Source of the DNA: Mycolicibacterium stellerae
Lineage (GTDB): Bacteria; Actinomycetota; Actinomycetes; Mycobacteriales; Mycobacteriaceae
Direction of reading: 5' to 3'
Assembly (NCBI RefSeq): GCF_003719305.1
Contig: NZ_RARC01000022.1
Span: forward strand, 1 to 64,000
Length of the DNA: 64,000 nucleotides
Shown: one piece after another, positions 49,383 through 58,016 of the stretch
Position numbering within the stretch: the stretch's first letter is position 1
Layout: each line of letters begins with the position of its first letter
Notes under the pieces: model-generated
What the model was told of the DNA's origin: nothing
The model's database searches: none
The model's input: only the letters and a program-made list of their open reading frames with translations
Program-made: the position numbers and the translations under genes

Positions 49383-50171
49383 CTAGGTATCGATCGTGCT
49401 CACGACGTCACTCAAGAGGTCATCGAGGCGTCGGCCGAGATTCCAGCCCAAGTAGACCGCGAAGTGAACGACGAGTTCCTCGAGTTCGTCCCGCGTCATG
49501 TCGCCCAGTGTGAGGGCAGCCCGCAGGTGGTCGGTCACCTCTTCATCGACAGCGGTCGAGGCGGCGCTGCAGATGCTGATGATTCGTCGGTCGCGGCGGG
49601 TGAGGTACTTCTGGCGACTCCAGACCTCGCCGTACAGGTAGTCGAGGCGGGCGCGACCGTGAAACGGTGTCGACGCGGGTGGCGGTGGCTCGCCGTGGAT
49701 TTCGTGATAGGCGGCGATACCGCGTTGCCGCCGGATGCTGTCCTCGGTGGGTTCGGCCCAGAGCTCGTAGTCGAGGGGCGCCGCCTGCTCACCCGTTTCA
49801 TCGCCGATTTTGAACATGCTCACCATTCCGTACATCTGCATGGCAGACGCCTTGGGCCAGCCCGCTTGGGTGCCGAAATGCAGTACGAATTCGTCGAACT
49901 CGGAGTACGAGATGTCGCCGCTCTTGAGCGCTGCGTACACGTGGGTTTCGATCGGGGTGATCGCACCAGCCGCGCCGACGCAGGTGAGGGTGATCCACCG
50001 CCGGTCTCTTGGAGTGAGGACCCCGCGGCGCCACATCTCGCCGAACACAAACCCGACGACGCCGGCCTCGATGAAAGCGCCACAGGGATCCGGGCTTTCA
50101 GACTGCATTATGTGCTCGTATTCGGCCCTGGCGATCGCTTGGCGCTCGCCGCGCGTCGACCATTCAGACAT
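49383..50171 (-). CDS. Two-domain carboxymuconolactone decarboxylase family protein
   Basis: 262 residues: two CMD domains (about 30-110 and 165-255), each with a RDRR-type helix and a His after it (ITPIETHVYAALKSGDIS and VDEEVTDHLRAALTLGDM). There is no CxxC, so it is not a peroxidase of the AhpD kind but like the PcaC decarboxylases. It may act on a lactone or a cyclic acid. The next gene, an SDR at 50205-50978, lies upstream on the same strand with a 33-bp gap. Function unknown. Confidence 0.82.
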   Translation of the reverse strand: MSEWSTRGERQAIARAEYEHIMQSESPDPCGAFIEAGVVGFVFGEMWRRGVLTPRDRRWITLTCVGAAGAITPIETHVYAALKSGDISYSEFDEFVLHFGTQAGWPKASAMQMYGMVSMFKIGDETGEQAAPLDYELWAEPTEDSIRRQRGIAAYHEIHGEPPPPASTPFHGRARLDYLYGEVWSRQKYLTRRDRRIISICSAASTAVDEEVTDHLRAALTLGDMTRDELEELVVHFAVYLGWNLGRRLDDLLSDVVSTIDT

Positions 50172-50204
50172 CCCGGTCTCCTTTCATCGAATGCCGGCGC
50201 TTGC

Positions 50205-50978
50205 TCACAGCCGCATGATCCAGCCGCCGTCGACCGAGATGGTTTGGCCGTTGATCCACTCGCCCGCCGGTGAGCACAGCAGAAGCATGGTGCCGATCAA
50301 GTCCGCGGGCGGCCCCGAAGTCTTCCCGGGGATCTGTGCGCCGAGGATCTCCCGGAACGGCGAATCCTTCGGCAGGCTCACATAGCCGCTCTCGTTGTCC
50401 ACCAGGCCTGGCGCGATTCCGTTGACATTGATGCCCCGACCTCCAAGCTCGGCGGCGAGGTTGCACGTCAATCCGTGCAATGCGTATTTGGAGACGCCGT
50501 AGATTCCGCCCGGCATGAAACCGCCGGCAGACAGACCGTTCACGATTCGGCCGCCGCCGCGCTCCGTCATCGATTCGACGACAGCCTGGGTGCACAGCAG
50601 CGGGCCGCGCAGGTTCACGTTGAGAACCCGGTCCCAGTCGGGCACAGGCATGTTCGATAAACCGTACGGAGGCAGGTTGGTCATCACTGCTGCGTTGTTG
50701 ATGAGAATGTCTATCCCGCCGAATGCCTCGGTCGTCGCCGATGCCATCTGTGCCGCCGAGTCGGCCGAGGTGACATCGAGATGTACTGCGACGGCCTGGA
50801 ATCCCTTGCCCTCGAGCGTGTCAGCGGTGTGCTGTGCTGCGTCGATGTTGACGTCGGCGATGACGACGCAAGCGCCGACGTCGCAGAGCGCTTCGGCATA
50901 CACCTCGCCAATGCCGCCTGCCCCACCAGTGACCACGGCGACCTTGCCGGTGAGGTCGAAAAGTTCCTTCACGTCCAT
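50205..50978 (-). CDS. Short-chain dehydrogenase
   Basis: 257 residues. TGGAGGIGEVYAEAL, NNAAVM, the catalytic GIYGVSKYALHG, and SVDGGWIM at the end. ATG 50978 is used because GTG 50993 is only 2 bp from the palindromic operator. It runs away from the aldehyde dehydrogenase gene and shares a divergent promoter with it. Probably one oxidation step in the same catabolic route. Confidence 0.85.
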   Translation of the reverse strand: MDVKELFDLTGKVAVVTGGAGGIGEVYAEALCDVGACVVIADVNIDAAQHTADTLEGKGFQAVAVHLDVTSADSAAQMASATTEAFGGIDILINNAAVMTNLPPYGLSNMPVPDWDRVLNVNLRGPLLCTQAVVESMTERGGGRIVNGLSAGGFMPGGIYGVSKYALHGLTCNLAAELGGRGINVNGIAPGLVDNESGYVSLPKDSPFREILGAQIPGKTSGPPADLIGTMLLLCSPAGEWINGQTISVDGGWIMRL

Positions 50979-50994
50979 CCGAGCATTAGGCACA

Positions 50995-51017
50995 CACTTG
51001 ACCTATGAAGTCAAGTG
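50995..51017. promoter_or_regulatory. Palindromic operator CACTTGAC-N7-GTCAAGTG
   Basis: A perfect 8-bp inverted repeat with a 7-bp spacer (CTATGAA) between divergent starts at 50978 and 51074. It is AT-rich relative to the surroundings, followed by AAATAAGATAAATAG. The likely binder is the TetR protein encoded at 54148-54822. Confidence 0.65.
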
Positions 51018-51073
51018 CCTTACAAATAAGATAAATAGCTTAGCGGCTGCAGATTGAAGCGGAGGACGTCTCG

Positions 51074-52528
51074 ATGACCGTTGACCTGACCGTTCCCGAC
51101 GTGCACTTGCACATCGGCGGCGAGACACGTACGAGCGGTTCGGGAGGCGTGCACCATCACGTCTATCCGGCTACCGGCGAGATCCAGGGCCTCGTCCCGC
51201 TTGCCGGGCCTGACGACGTCGACGCCGCAGTGCGCGCCGCCGATGCCGCGTACCCCGCCTGGCGCGCCTGGCGGCCGTCGGAGCGGGCGCGAGTACTCCG
51301 GCGACTCGGCGAGCTGATGGAGCGCGACGCCGACGAGATCGCACGACTGTCGGTGCTCGACAACGGAATGACGGCAGGCATGAGCCAGCCGCTCGTCGGC
51401 ATCATGGCGCACTGGACGGCGTACTACGCAGGCTGGGCCGACAAAGTCGAAGGACGTGTCACGTCGTTTCCGGCCAACCAGCGCGAGCTCGCCTATTCGA
51501 TGCCGGAGCCGTACGGCGTCGTCGGGATCATCCTTACGTGGAACGGTCCCGTTGTATCCGTTGGGATGAAACTGATTCCGGCTCTTGCGGCGGGAAACAC
51601 AGTCGTCATGAAGCCGTCCGAGCTGACGCCGTACGCCACCGAACACGTGATGCGGTTGGTTCGAGAAGCGGGAATCCCGGACGGCGTCGTCAATCTCGTG
51701 CTGGGCGGCCCCGAGACCGGAGACGCACTCGTACGTCACCCGCTCGTCCAGAAAGTCAGCTTCACCGGTGGACCGTCAACCGCGCGCAAAATCCTCGCCA
51801 CGTGTGCGGAATTCCTCAAGCCCGCTGTCCTCGAACTCGGCGGCAAGTCGGCCAATATCGTTTTTCCCGACGCGGACCTGGATATGGCCGTCGCCGTCAA
51901 CGCCTTCAGTGTGCTTGGCACACTCGCAGGGCAGGGGTGTGCGATCCCGTCGCGCATGCTCGTTCACAGCGACATCTACGACGCCGTCGTGGAGCGCGTC
52001 GTCGCGATGGTCGACGGCATGCGCTGTGGAGATCCGTTCGATCCGGCGACCGTCATCAGCCCCGTCGTCACCCGCCAGGCGCAGGACAGGATCCTGGCGA
52101 TGATCGAACGAGCGCAGGCCGACGGGGCGAAGCTGTTGGCAGGCGGTCGCGCTCCCAGCCACCTTCCGGACGGCTTCTTCGTCGAACCGACAGTGCTCGG
52201 CGACGTCGACCCGGCTTCCGAGCTCGGCCAGGTCGAAGTGTTCGGCCCTGTGCTCTCGCTGATTCGCTTCGAATCCGAAGAGCAGGCAATCGAGATCGCG
52301 AACTCAACGGAATACGGGCTGGCCTCGTACGTCTACACCAAGGACATCGACCGGATACAACGCCTGGTGACGGCACTGCACGCCGGCGGCGTCTACATCA
52401 ACGGGGCGAGCCCGGTGGTCGGCTGTGAGCTCGCCTTCGGAGGCGTCGGAATCTCGGGCTACGGCCGCGAAGGAGGGGAGGAAGGTCTGTTCGAGTTCCT
52501 GCGCACGAAAGCGGTTGGTATCGCATGA
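51074..52528 (+). CDS. Aldehyde dehydrogenase (NAD(P)+)
   Basis: 484 residues. Catalytic Cys in LAGQGCAIPSR and Glu in LELGGKSANI; cofactor Lys in VVMKPSELTPYA; FTGGPSTARKI; FGGVGISGYGREGGEEG. The CAIPSR block differs from the common CTAGSR, hinting at an unusual aldehyde. AAGCGGAGGACG is before the ATG. ATGA overlap with the next SDR (52525-52528). Confidence 0.9.
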   Translation: MTVDLTVPDVHLHIGGETRTSGSGGVHHHVYPATGEIQGLVPLAGPDDVDAAVRAADAAYPAWRAWRPSERARVLRRLGELMERDADEIARLSVLDNGMTAGMSQPLVGIMAHWTAYYAGWADKVEGRVTSFPANQRELAYSMPEPYGVVGIILTWNGPVVSVGMKLIPALAAGNTVVMKPSELTPYATEHVMRLVREAGIPDGVVNLVLGGPETGDALVRHPLVQKVSFTGGPSTARKILATCAEFLKPAVLELGGKSANIVFPDADLDMAVAVNAFSVLGTLAGQGCAIPSRMLVHSDIYDAVVERVVAMVDGMRCGDPFDPATVISPVVTRQAQDRILAMIERAQADGAKLLAGGRAPSHLPDGFFVEPTVLGDVDPASELGQVEVFGPVLSLIRFESEEQAIEIANSTEYGLASYVYTKDIDRIQRLVTALHAGGVYINGASPVVGCELAFGGVGISGYGREGGEEGLFEFLRTKAVGIA

Positions 52529-53328
52529 GTAAGCCACTCGATCTCAACGGCGCGGTCACCGTTCTCACCGGCGCGGGCAGCGGTATCGGCCGCGCGACAG
52601 CGCTCGCCTTCGCGCAGCGCGGAGCCTCCGTCGTCGTGAGCGACCTCTCTGAACAGCGTGTCACTGAGGTCGTCGAGCGGATCGGATCACTGGGGGGTCG
52701 GGTCATCGGGCTGCCTGTCGACGTCACCACGGAAGCGGAACTCGAGAAGCTTCGCGACGCCGCGCTGGAGCGGTTCGGTCGAATCGATCTGGTGATGAAC
52801 AACGTTGGAGTGCTGGCGATCGGCGCTCCAGAGACACTGCCCGACGAAGCGTGGACCCGCACGATCGACGTCAACCTCTTCAGCGTCGCCCGCAGCAACA
52901 GAGTGTTCCTGCCAGGGTTGATCGCGCAGGGCAGCGGTCACGTGATCAACACCGCTTCCGCATCGGGGTTGCTGGGCTATGGTTTCGATCGTCTCCCCTA
53001 TGTCGCGTCCAAGCACGCGATCGTGGGGATGTCTGAGGCACTGGCGACCTATCTTGGGCCGAAAGGCGTTGGCGTCACGTGCCTTTGCCCGTCTGGGGTC
53101 ATCACGAACATTCTCGAAGGCATCACCGCATACGGTGAAGTCGGTGTGACGCCCGTTGCGCCCGCTCACCAGATCGTGACTGCCGAAGACGTCGGCAATC
53201 TGGCTGCCGACGCGGTCGAGGCCGGGCGATTCCTTGTCGTCACCGCACCCGAGGTGAATGACAGCCTGCTGGAGCGCGCCAGCGATATCGAGGCCTACAT
53301 ACAGGCGAGCATCGAAGCGCAAGGATGA
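52525..53328 (+). CDS. Short-chain dehydrogenase
   Basis: 267 residues. TGAGSGIGRATALA, NNVGVL, the catalytic RLPYVASKHAIVGM and a long C-terminal part. The 4-bp ATGA overlaps both neighbours, so ALDH, this SDR and the next dehydrogenase are one translational unit. Confidence 0.88.
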   Translation: MSKPLDLNGAVTVLTGAGSGIGRATALAFAQRGASVVVSDLSEQRVTEVVERIGSLGGRVIGLPVDVTTEAELEKLRDAALERFGRIDLVMNNVGVLAIGAPETLPDEAWTRTIDVNLFSVARSNRVFLPGLIAQGSGHVINTASASGLLGYGFDRLPYVASKHAIVGMSEALATYLGPKGVGVTCLCPSGVITNILEGITAYGEVGVTPVAPAHQIVTAEDVGNLAADAVEAGRFLVVTAPEVNDSLLERASDIEAYIQASIEAQG

Positions 53329-54158
53329 CACGACTTCGCGTTGGATTCGCCGGTCTCGGGTCCCAAGGTGGACCGATGGCTCGCAGAGTCATCGAGGACG
53401 GGTTCACCACGACGCTGTGGGCGCGAAGAGCTCAGTCCCTGGAGCCTTTCGCTGACACCGGTGCCGCCTACGCGACGGATCGCCGCGCGCTCGGGGCTGC
53501 ATCGGACGTGCTGTGTCTCTGTGTAACCGGCGATGGTGATGTCGACGAAATCCTTCGAGGCGAGGAGGGGGCGCTTGCCGGAATGGCGCCGGGCGGGATC
53601 GTCGTGATTCACAGCACCGTCCATCCCGACACGTGCATACGTCTGCAGGCGGACTACGCCGACGTTCATTTCGTCGACGCCCCCGTCTCCGGAGGCGGTC
53701 ACATGGCGGCGGCCAAGGCGCTGCTCGTCATGGTGGGCGGCGAACGCGAACCGATCGAGCGGTGCCGGCCTGTCTTCGAAACGTACGCCAACTCGGTGAT
53801 CCATCTGGGCGGCCTAGGGTCGGGGCAGGCAGCCAAGCTGCTGAACAACTCGCTGTTCACCGCTCATCTTGGCCTGGCCGCCAGTACCTTTTCTGTTGCG
53901 GGCAGCCTTGGCTTGGATCTCGACGCCCTGGCCGATGTCCTCTCGGCCGGCAGCGCCCGCAGCTACGCAGCCGAGGTCATCGCCAATTCGGGCCGCAGCC
54001 TGTCTGTGATGGCGGAGCTGGCCGGGCCGCTTCTCGCAAAAGACGTCGCCATCTTCGCCGCCGTGGTGGGCGCGAACTCTCGCGGGTTGCTCCAGATGGC
54101 GACGGCCACAATCGACGCCATGCACCTCAACGATTCGGCGCCGCCAGATGCGCAATGA
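53325..54158 (+). CDS. 3-Hydroxyisobutyrate-dehydrogenase-family oxidoreductase
   Basis: 277 residues. GFAGLGSQGGPMARR is the Rossmann start; DAPVSGGGHMAAAKALLVMVGG and the catalytic Lys in GSGQAAKLLNNSL are typical of beta-hydroxyacid dehydrogenases. A 4-bp overlap with the upstream SDR. The TGA overlaps the TetR start (54148). Uses NAD(P); substrate unknown. Confidence 0.88.
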   Translation: MTRLRVGFAGLGSQGGPMARRVIEDGFTTTLWARRAQSLEPFADTGAAYATDRRALGAASDVLCLCVTGDGDVDEILRGEEGALAGMAPGGIVVIHSTVHPDTCIRLQADYADVHFVDAPVSGGGHMAAAKALLVMVGGEREPIERCRPVFETYANSVIHLGGLGSGQAAKLLNNSLFTAHLGLAASTFSVAGSLGLDLDALADVLSAGSARSYAAEVIANSGRSLSVMAELAGPLLAKDVAIFAAVVGANSRGLLQMATATIDAMHLNDSAPPDAQ

Positions 54159-54822
54159 TCTCAAGGTGAACCCGACGACCGGACCACCCCCTGCGACGGC
54201 GCTGCAGCTGCTTCTCACAGCCGAGCGGCTATTCGCCGAGCATGGGCTCGCCGGCATCTCGCTGCGCCAGATCTCGATTGAGGCGGGATCGTCGAACAAT
54301 TCGGCGATCCAATATCACTTCGGTTCCAAAGATGATCTTCTCCGCGCGATATTCGCCTACCGACTGGGCGACCTGATGCAACGCCGCGCGCTCCTGCGGG
54401 CCAGGGCGAATCCCGACGACCTTCGGGAGCAGCTGGAGGCACACATACTTCCGCTGATCGAGCTGGCGGAGTCGCCCGACAGCTCGTACGTGTCCTTTGT
54501 GGAGCAGCTGCAACGTGTCGGCGCGGTTGAGGTTTTACTTCATCAGTCGGACGCGGCGAGATCGCAGCAAGAGTTTGCTTCCGGGATGCAACGCCTGTTA
54601 TCGCACATCCCTGAACCCGCACGGTCGATGAGGATTCAGCAGGTTCAGGACTTAGCGGTGCACCTCGCTGCGGAGCGCGAGCGCGCGGTGCGGCGCGACG
54701 ACGCGGTTGTGCCATTCGCGCTGTTCGTAAGTGGCGTCGTCGACGGCCTCGCGGGATTCCTCCAAGCACCCGCCTCCGCCGAGACCGACCAGCTCATCGC
54801 CCGCGGGAACTCGGCTTCATGA
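54148..54822 (+). CDS. TetR family regulator
   Basis: 224 residues. HTH at about 22-66: LLLTAERLFAEHGLAGISLRQISIEAGSSNNSAIQYHFGSK. The C-terminal half is of the TetR_C33-like kind. Last gene of the five-gene operon-like series and likely the repressor of the CACTTGAC palindrome. GTG/ATG choice is ATG 54148, overlapping the preceding gene by 11 bp. Gap 54823-55055 (233 bp) downstream shows no gene. Confidence 0.86.
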   Translation: MRNDLKVNPTTGPPPATALQLLLTAERLFAEHGLAGISLRQISIEAGSSNNSAIQYHFGSKDDLLRAIFAYRLGDLMQRRALLRARANPDDLREQLEAHILPLIELAESPDSSYVSFVEQLQRVGAVEVLLHQSDAARSQQEFASGMQRLLSHIPEPARSMRIQQVQDLAVHLAAERERAVRRDDAVVPFALFVSGVVDGLAGFLQAPASAETDQLIARGNSAS

Positions 54823-55055
54823 GACTCCGAGATCGCGTTTCGCTGTAACGGTGCGCGCGACGGCGTCCGGGGAGGATGCGCTCGCAGGAGTAGCTGCGGC
54901 CAACAACGGATCGTGGAGCTGCCAATCGTGACTCACGAAAATCACTTTCGGCAGAGGCATTCACACATGTGCGGGGTCACCTCTAGCCAGAGTGGAGGGC
55001 CGGGTCACCACCAATAGGCTGCTCGACCGGACGACCGAGCTGAACGCTTCTGTTC

Positions 55056-57848
55056 TCAGACCTGGTTGATGGCCGTGACAAACGCGGCTTGGTTGGCGGA
55101 CATTCCGCTGAGGATGGCCGTTAGTTGGGAGTTGATGTCGTTGCGCGCTTGTTGCGTCGCGGCGATCAGTTCAGCGTTTTGCTGTTCAAGAGCCATTTGG
55201 TGTTGGGCCTCTGCCTCTTCGTACTTCGCGCTGGCCGAGTTGTAGCCGGATTGCAAGCTCTGGCCAAATCCCGCGTAGGTGCCAAGGGAGCTGGCGCCAG
55301 GAGGGATCACGCTCGGGGGCACGGTCGGTGTCGACCGGTCGAGGGTGACGGTGACTTGGGTGGGATTCTCGTATTTGTCGACCGCATAAGCCGTCACCGT
55401 GACGGTCGAAGAGTAGGACGAACTGGTAGGTGCCGGGATGAAGAACTTGCCGCCCGAGTTTCCCGATTCGTCGAAGTAGTAATACGAACCGTCGATGCCC
55501 GTTCCGTATATCTTGATCGGATCATTGTCGGGGGCGCCGACGAAATAGATCTGCCCGCTGACGCTGTGGTCCGCGTTGACCGTGTACGAGACCTTCTGAT
55601 ACACGGGCCCGTTCGCCGTCTGGGAAACTATTTGCGCCTGCGCCTCGGCGGAGGCGTTCAGTGCCGCCTGCAGATCGTCTTTCCTCTTGTCCACGTCGGC
55701 TTGTTGGGCTTTCAGTTTCGCGAACTGCTCGTCCATGACGAGATCGGGCGGAAGGCTCGTACCCTCTTGCCCAACAACCCGAGCCCCGTTCACTGCGGCC
55801 GTGAGTTCGATGGTTCCTGCCCCGCTATTCGCAGCGGCCGCTATCAGCTGCGCCTGAGCGTTGAGTCGCATCAGGTCCTCCGGTGACAAGGTGCTGCCGG
55901 GGTCGGTCGCGGCGTCCAGCGCCGTGAACGCGGCGAGTTGGGTGTCGTCGCTCTGTTGCGGGTGCGAAGCCAGGTATTGCTGCAGTGTCTCGCTGAACGC
56001 GGCTTGCGCCTCGGCAAGCGCCGCGGTGTCAGCCGCGATGGCGGCCTGCGCCGCGGTAAGTGCCTCCTGCGCGTTCGATGCGGTGATCTCAGCCGGCGTG
56101 ATCGTGACGGTGACGTCTGTGGTGCTCGTACCGCCGTGGCCGTCGGCGGCGGTGACGGTGAAGGTGTCGGTGTAGGCGCCGCTGGCGAACGCGGCGATGA
56201 AGCGCTGGCCTGCATCGGGGGTGTAGGTGAACGCGCCGCCTGCGTCGACCACCACGCTGCCCTTACCGGTTTTCCCGGTACCGGAGTACGTCACCGCGTC
56301 CATATCGGTATCGGCGAATACCACTGTGCCGGTGACGGTTCCGTCAGAGTCGGTTGAGCGATCCTTGACCTCCACGAAGTTCGGGTCCGTGTTCTGGGGA
56401 TCGATGGTGACGGTGGCGGTCTTGGTCACCGTGCCGCCGTGCCCGTCGGTGATGGTGACGGTGAAGCTGTCGGTCTGTGGCGCCGTGGCGCCCGCAGCGG
56501 CGTGGCGGGCCTGCTCGCTGGGGGTGTAGACGATCGCGTAGGTGCCGGTGCTCGCGTCGACCAGTGTCGGCGTGCCCACGGTGCCTTTGGCGCCCGCGGG
56601 TTGGGTGATCGTCAAAGTGAGCGGATTGTGGTCGGCGTCGGTCGCCACCGCCGTCACCGTCACCTCGCCTGTGTCATCGGGTTCGTCGGCCGTGAGCGAC
56701 AGCTCGGGCGGAGTGTTCAGGGTGACGGTGACGGTGGTGGTTGCGGTGTGTCCGGCGTCGCCGAGTCGGCCGAAGCTCAGCGCGTTGATCAGGCCGGGCA
56801 GTCCGTGAATGTGGGGTGTCGTGGCGTCGGATGCGGTGACCGTCACGGTGTCGGTGCCCGTCGCTCCTGGTTTCGGCGTGTAGGTGAGGGTGTGGCCGTC
56901 GGCGTTGACCGCGACCGTGCCCTTGTCGCCGTTGGTGGTGGCGGTGTAGTTCAGCTTGTCGCCGTCGCCGTCGGTCTGGTTCAGGCTGATGGTGATCTTT
57001 CCCTCGGAATTCGGTTCGGAGACAGCTGATTTGATTTCGGGGGTCTGGTTGAAGAACTCCCTCCGCACGACGGCCAGCACGGCCCACATCACCGGGGAAT
57101 CTTGGGGTACGCCGGGCTTGGGCGAAGCCAACGACCCCAGCACGATGTTCGCCACGCTGGATATCGTCTTGACGATGGTGGCAGGCAACGCGTTGAACGC
57201 CGCGACTCCGGTGGCCGGCGCCGGTGCCACGAGCGCCGCCTGGCGTTGCGTGGCGGGAACGACGGATTCGACGACGGATGTGCGCGGCTCCACGAAAGGG
57301 GGCGTGCTCACGGCTTCGGCCTTCTGCGCGAACGACGTAATGGTGTGCTTGACGGCAGATTTCAGCTCCTGATGTGGTGTCGGCAGCATCGGTGGCGTCG
57401 ACGTCTTGCTGGTCGCCAACGTCGTCGGCTCGGGTGCGGTGTCATTCGGTCGCGGCGCGAACACGTGTCTCGGCCGGGGCACGTTGGATCTGCTTTGCGT
57501 GAGGTTCGGTGCGACGGTGTCATCCCGAGACTCGTCACGTCCGACTAGGTTCGGCGATCCGAACTCGTGAATCCTCAACCGCGGCGGGCGGCGGGTTGTG
57601 GTCGTGGCGGCCGACGCCGGATCGGGCCCGGACGTCGGATCCGATTCGGTCGCTGAATCCTTGTCGGGCGTCGAATCGGAGGCGTTCGTTTCGTGATGCG
57701 AGTGGATTCTGTGCGGCTTCGTATCCGTGTCGCTGGGTGAGTCGGGGCGGGCCCACGCCGAGGACTGCGTGCTCGTGACCGCCATCCCGACTCCCAGCGC
57801 GACGGCCAGGGCGCCGACGCGACCGACAAACATGGCACCAGTCGTCAT
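55056..57848 (-). CDS. Large surface protein with VCBS/Ig-like domains
   Basis: 930 residues from ATG 57848 (GAGGAGGA five bases upstream). Signal peptide of about 33 residues, cleavage AWA|RP. A Ser/Thr/Pro-rich linker of about 230 residues follows, then three VCBS/cadherin-like repeats (about 290-600) with DGDGDKLNYTAT-type, DADHNPLTLTI-type and DTDMDAVTYSG-type acidic Ca2+-like loops, an Ala-rich helical stretch, another beta domain (YTVNADHSVSGQIYF) and a helical C-terminal tail. No LPXTG or lipobox. Likely secreted or cell-wall associated. Divergent from the LuxR/LAL gene. Confidence 0.85.
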   Translation of the reverse strand: MTTGAMFVGRVGALAVALGVGMAVTSTQSSAWARPDSPSDTDTKPHRIHSHHETNASDSTPDKDSATESDPTSGPDPASAATTTTRRPPRLRIHEFGSPNLVGRDESRDDTVAPNLTQSRSNVPRPRHVFAPRPNDTAPEPTTLATSKTSTPPMLPTPHQELKSAVKHTITSFAQKAEAVSTPPFVEPRTSVVESVVPATQRQAALVAPAPATGVAAFNALPATIVKTISSVANIVLGSLASPKPGVPQDSPVMWAVLAVVRREFFNQTPEIKSAVSEPNSEGKITISLNQTDGDGDKLNYTATTNGDKGTVAVNADGHTLTYTPKPGATGTDTVTVTASDATTPHIHGLPGLINALSFGRLGDAGHTATTTVTVTLNTPPELSLTADEPDDTGEVTVTAVATDADHNPLTLTITQPAGAKGTVGTPTLVDASTGTYAIVYTPSEQARHAAAGATAPQTDSFTVTITDGHGGTVTKTATVTIDPQNTDPNFVEVKDRSTDSDGTVTGTVVFADTDMDAVTYSGTGKTGKGSVVVDAGGAFTYTPDAGQRFIAAFASGAYTDTFTVTAADGHGGTSTTDVTVTITPAEITASNAQEALTAAQAAIAADTAALAEAQAAFSETLQQYLASHPQQSDDTQLAAFTALDAATDPGSTLSPEDLMRLNAQAQLIAAAANSGAGTIELTAAVNGARVVGQEGTSLPPDLVMDEQFAKLKAQQADVDKRKDDLQAALNASAEAQAQIVSQTANGPVYQKVSYTVNADHSVSGQIYFVGAPDNDPIKIYGTGIDGSYYYFDESGNSGGKFFIPAPTSSSYSSTVTVTAYAVDKYENPTQVTVTLDRSTPTVPPSVIPPGASSLGTYAGFGQSLQSGYNSASAKYEEAEAQHQMALEQQNAELIAATQQARNDINSQLTAILSGMSANQAAFVTAINQV

Positions 57849-57955
57849 CGGGGTCCTCCTCACCGCACCGAAGAGGCAGGCCCGACGCCAGCGAAGACCC
57901 TCCATGCGCTTGACCACTGATGGTGCGCGCGGCAGCCCGTAGTACGTTCCGGTGT

Positions 57956-57998
57956 GAACTACTGCAATTTTCGCGGCCGTCAGCGCAGAACTACTGCA
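57956..57998. promoter_or_regulatory. Direct repeat GAACTACTGCA, 32 bp apart
   Basis: GAACTACTGCA occurs at 57956-57966 and 57988-57998, both in the same orientation and about three helix turns apart, before the LuxR/LAL gene and the divergent surface protein gene. The second overlaps the -35 region. Suggests binding of a dimeric or tandem regulator, maybe the LAL protein itself. Confidence 0.5.
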
Positions 57999-58004
57999 TT
58001 TGGC

Positions 58005-58010
58005 TAATAT
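58005..58010 (+). promoter_or_regulatory. -10 element TAATAT for leaderless LAL gene
   Basis: TAATAT ends 6 bp before GTG 58017. At the usual -10 to +1 distance the start codon is at or next to the transcription start, so the mRNA is probably leaderless. Confidence 0.5.
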
Positions 58011-58016
58011 TCTCGC

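Noticed and set aside
54823..55055. A small gene in the gap after the TetR gene
   Set aside because: The only open frame there (54731-54931) begins within the TetR gene, has no ribosome site and an arbitrary composition. I see nothing else in the gap.
55125..57029. Several plus-strand frames within the large surface protein
   Set aside because: They are antisense to the repeat domains; the Gly/Val-rich composition mirrors the Thr/Val codons of the true frame.
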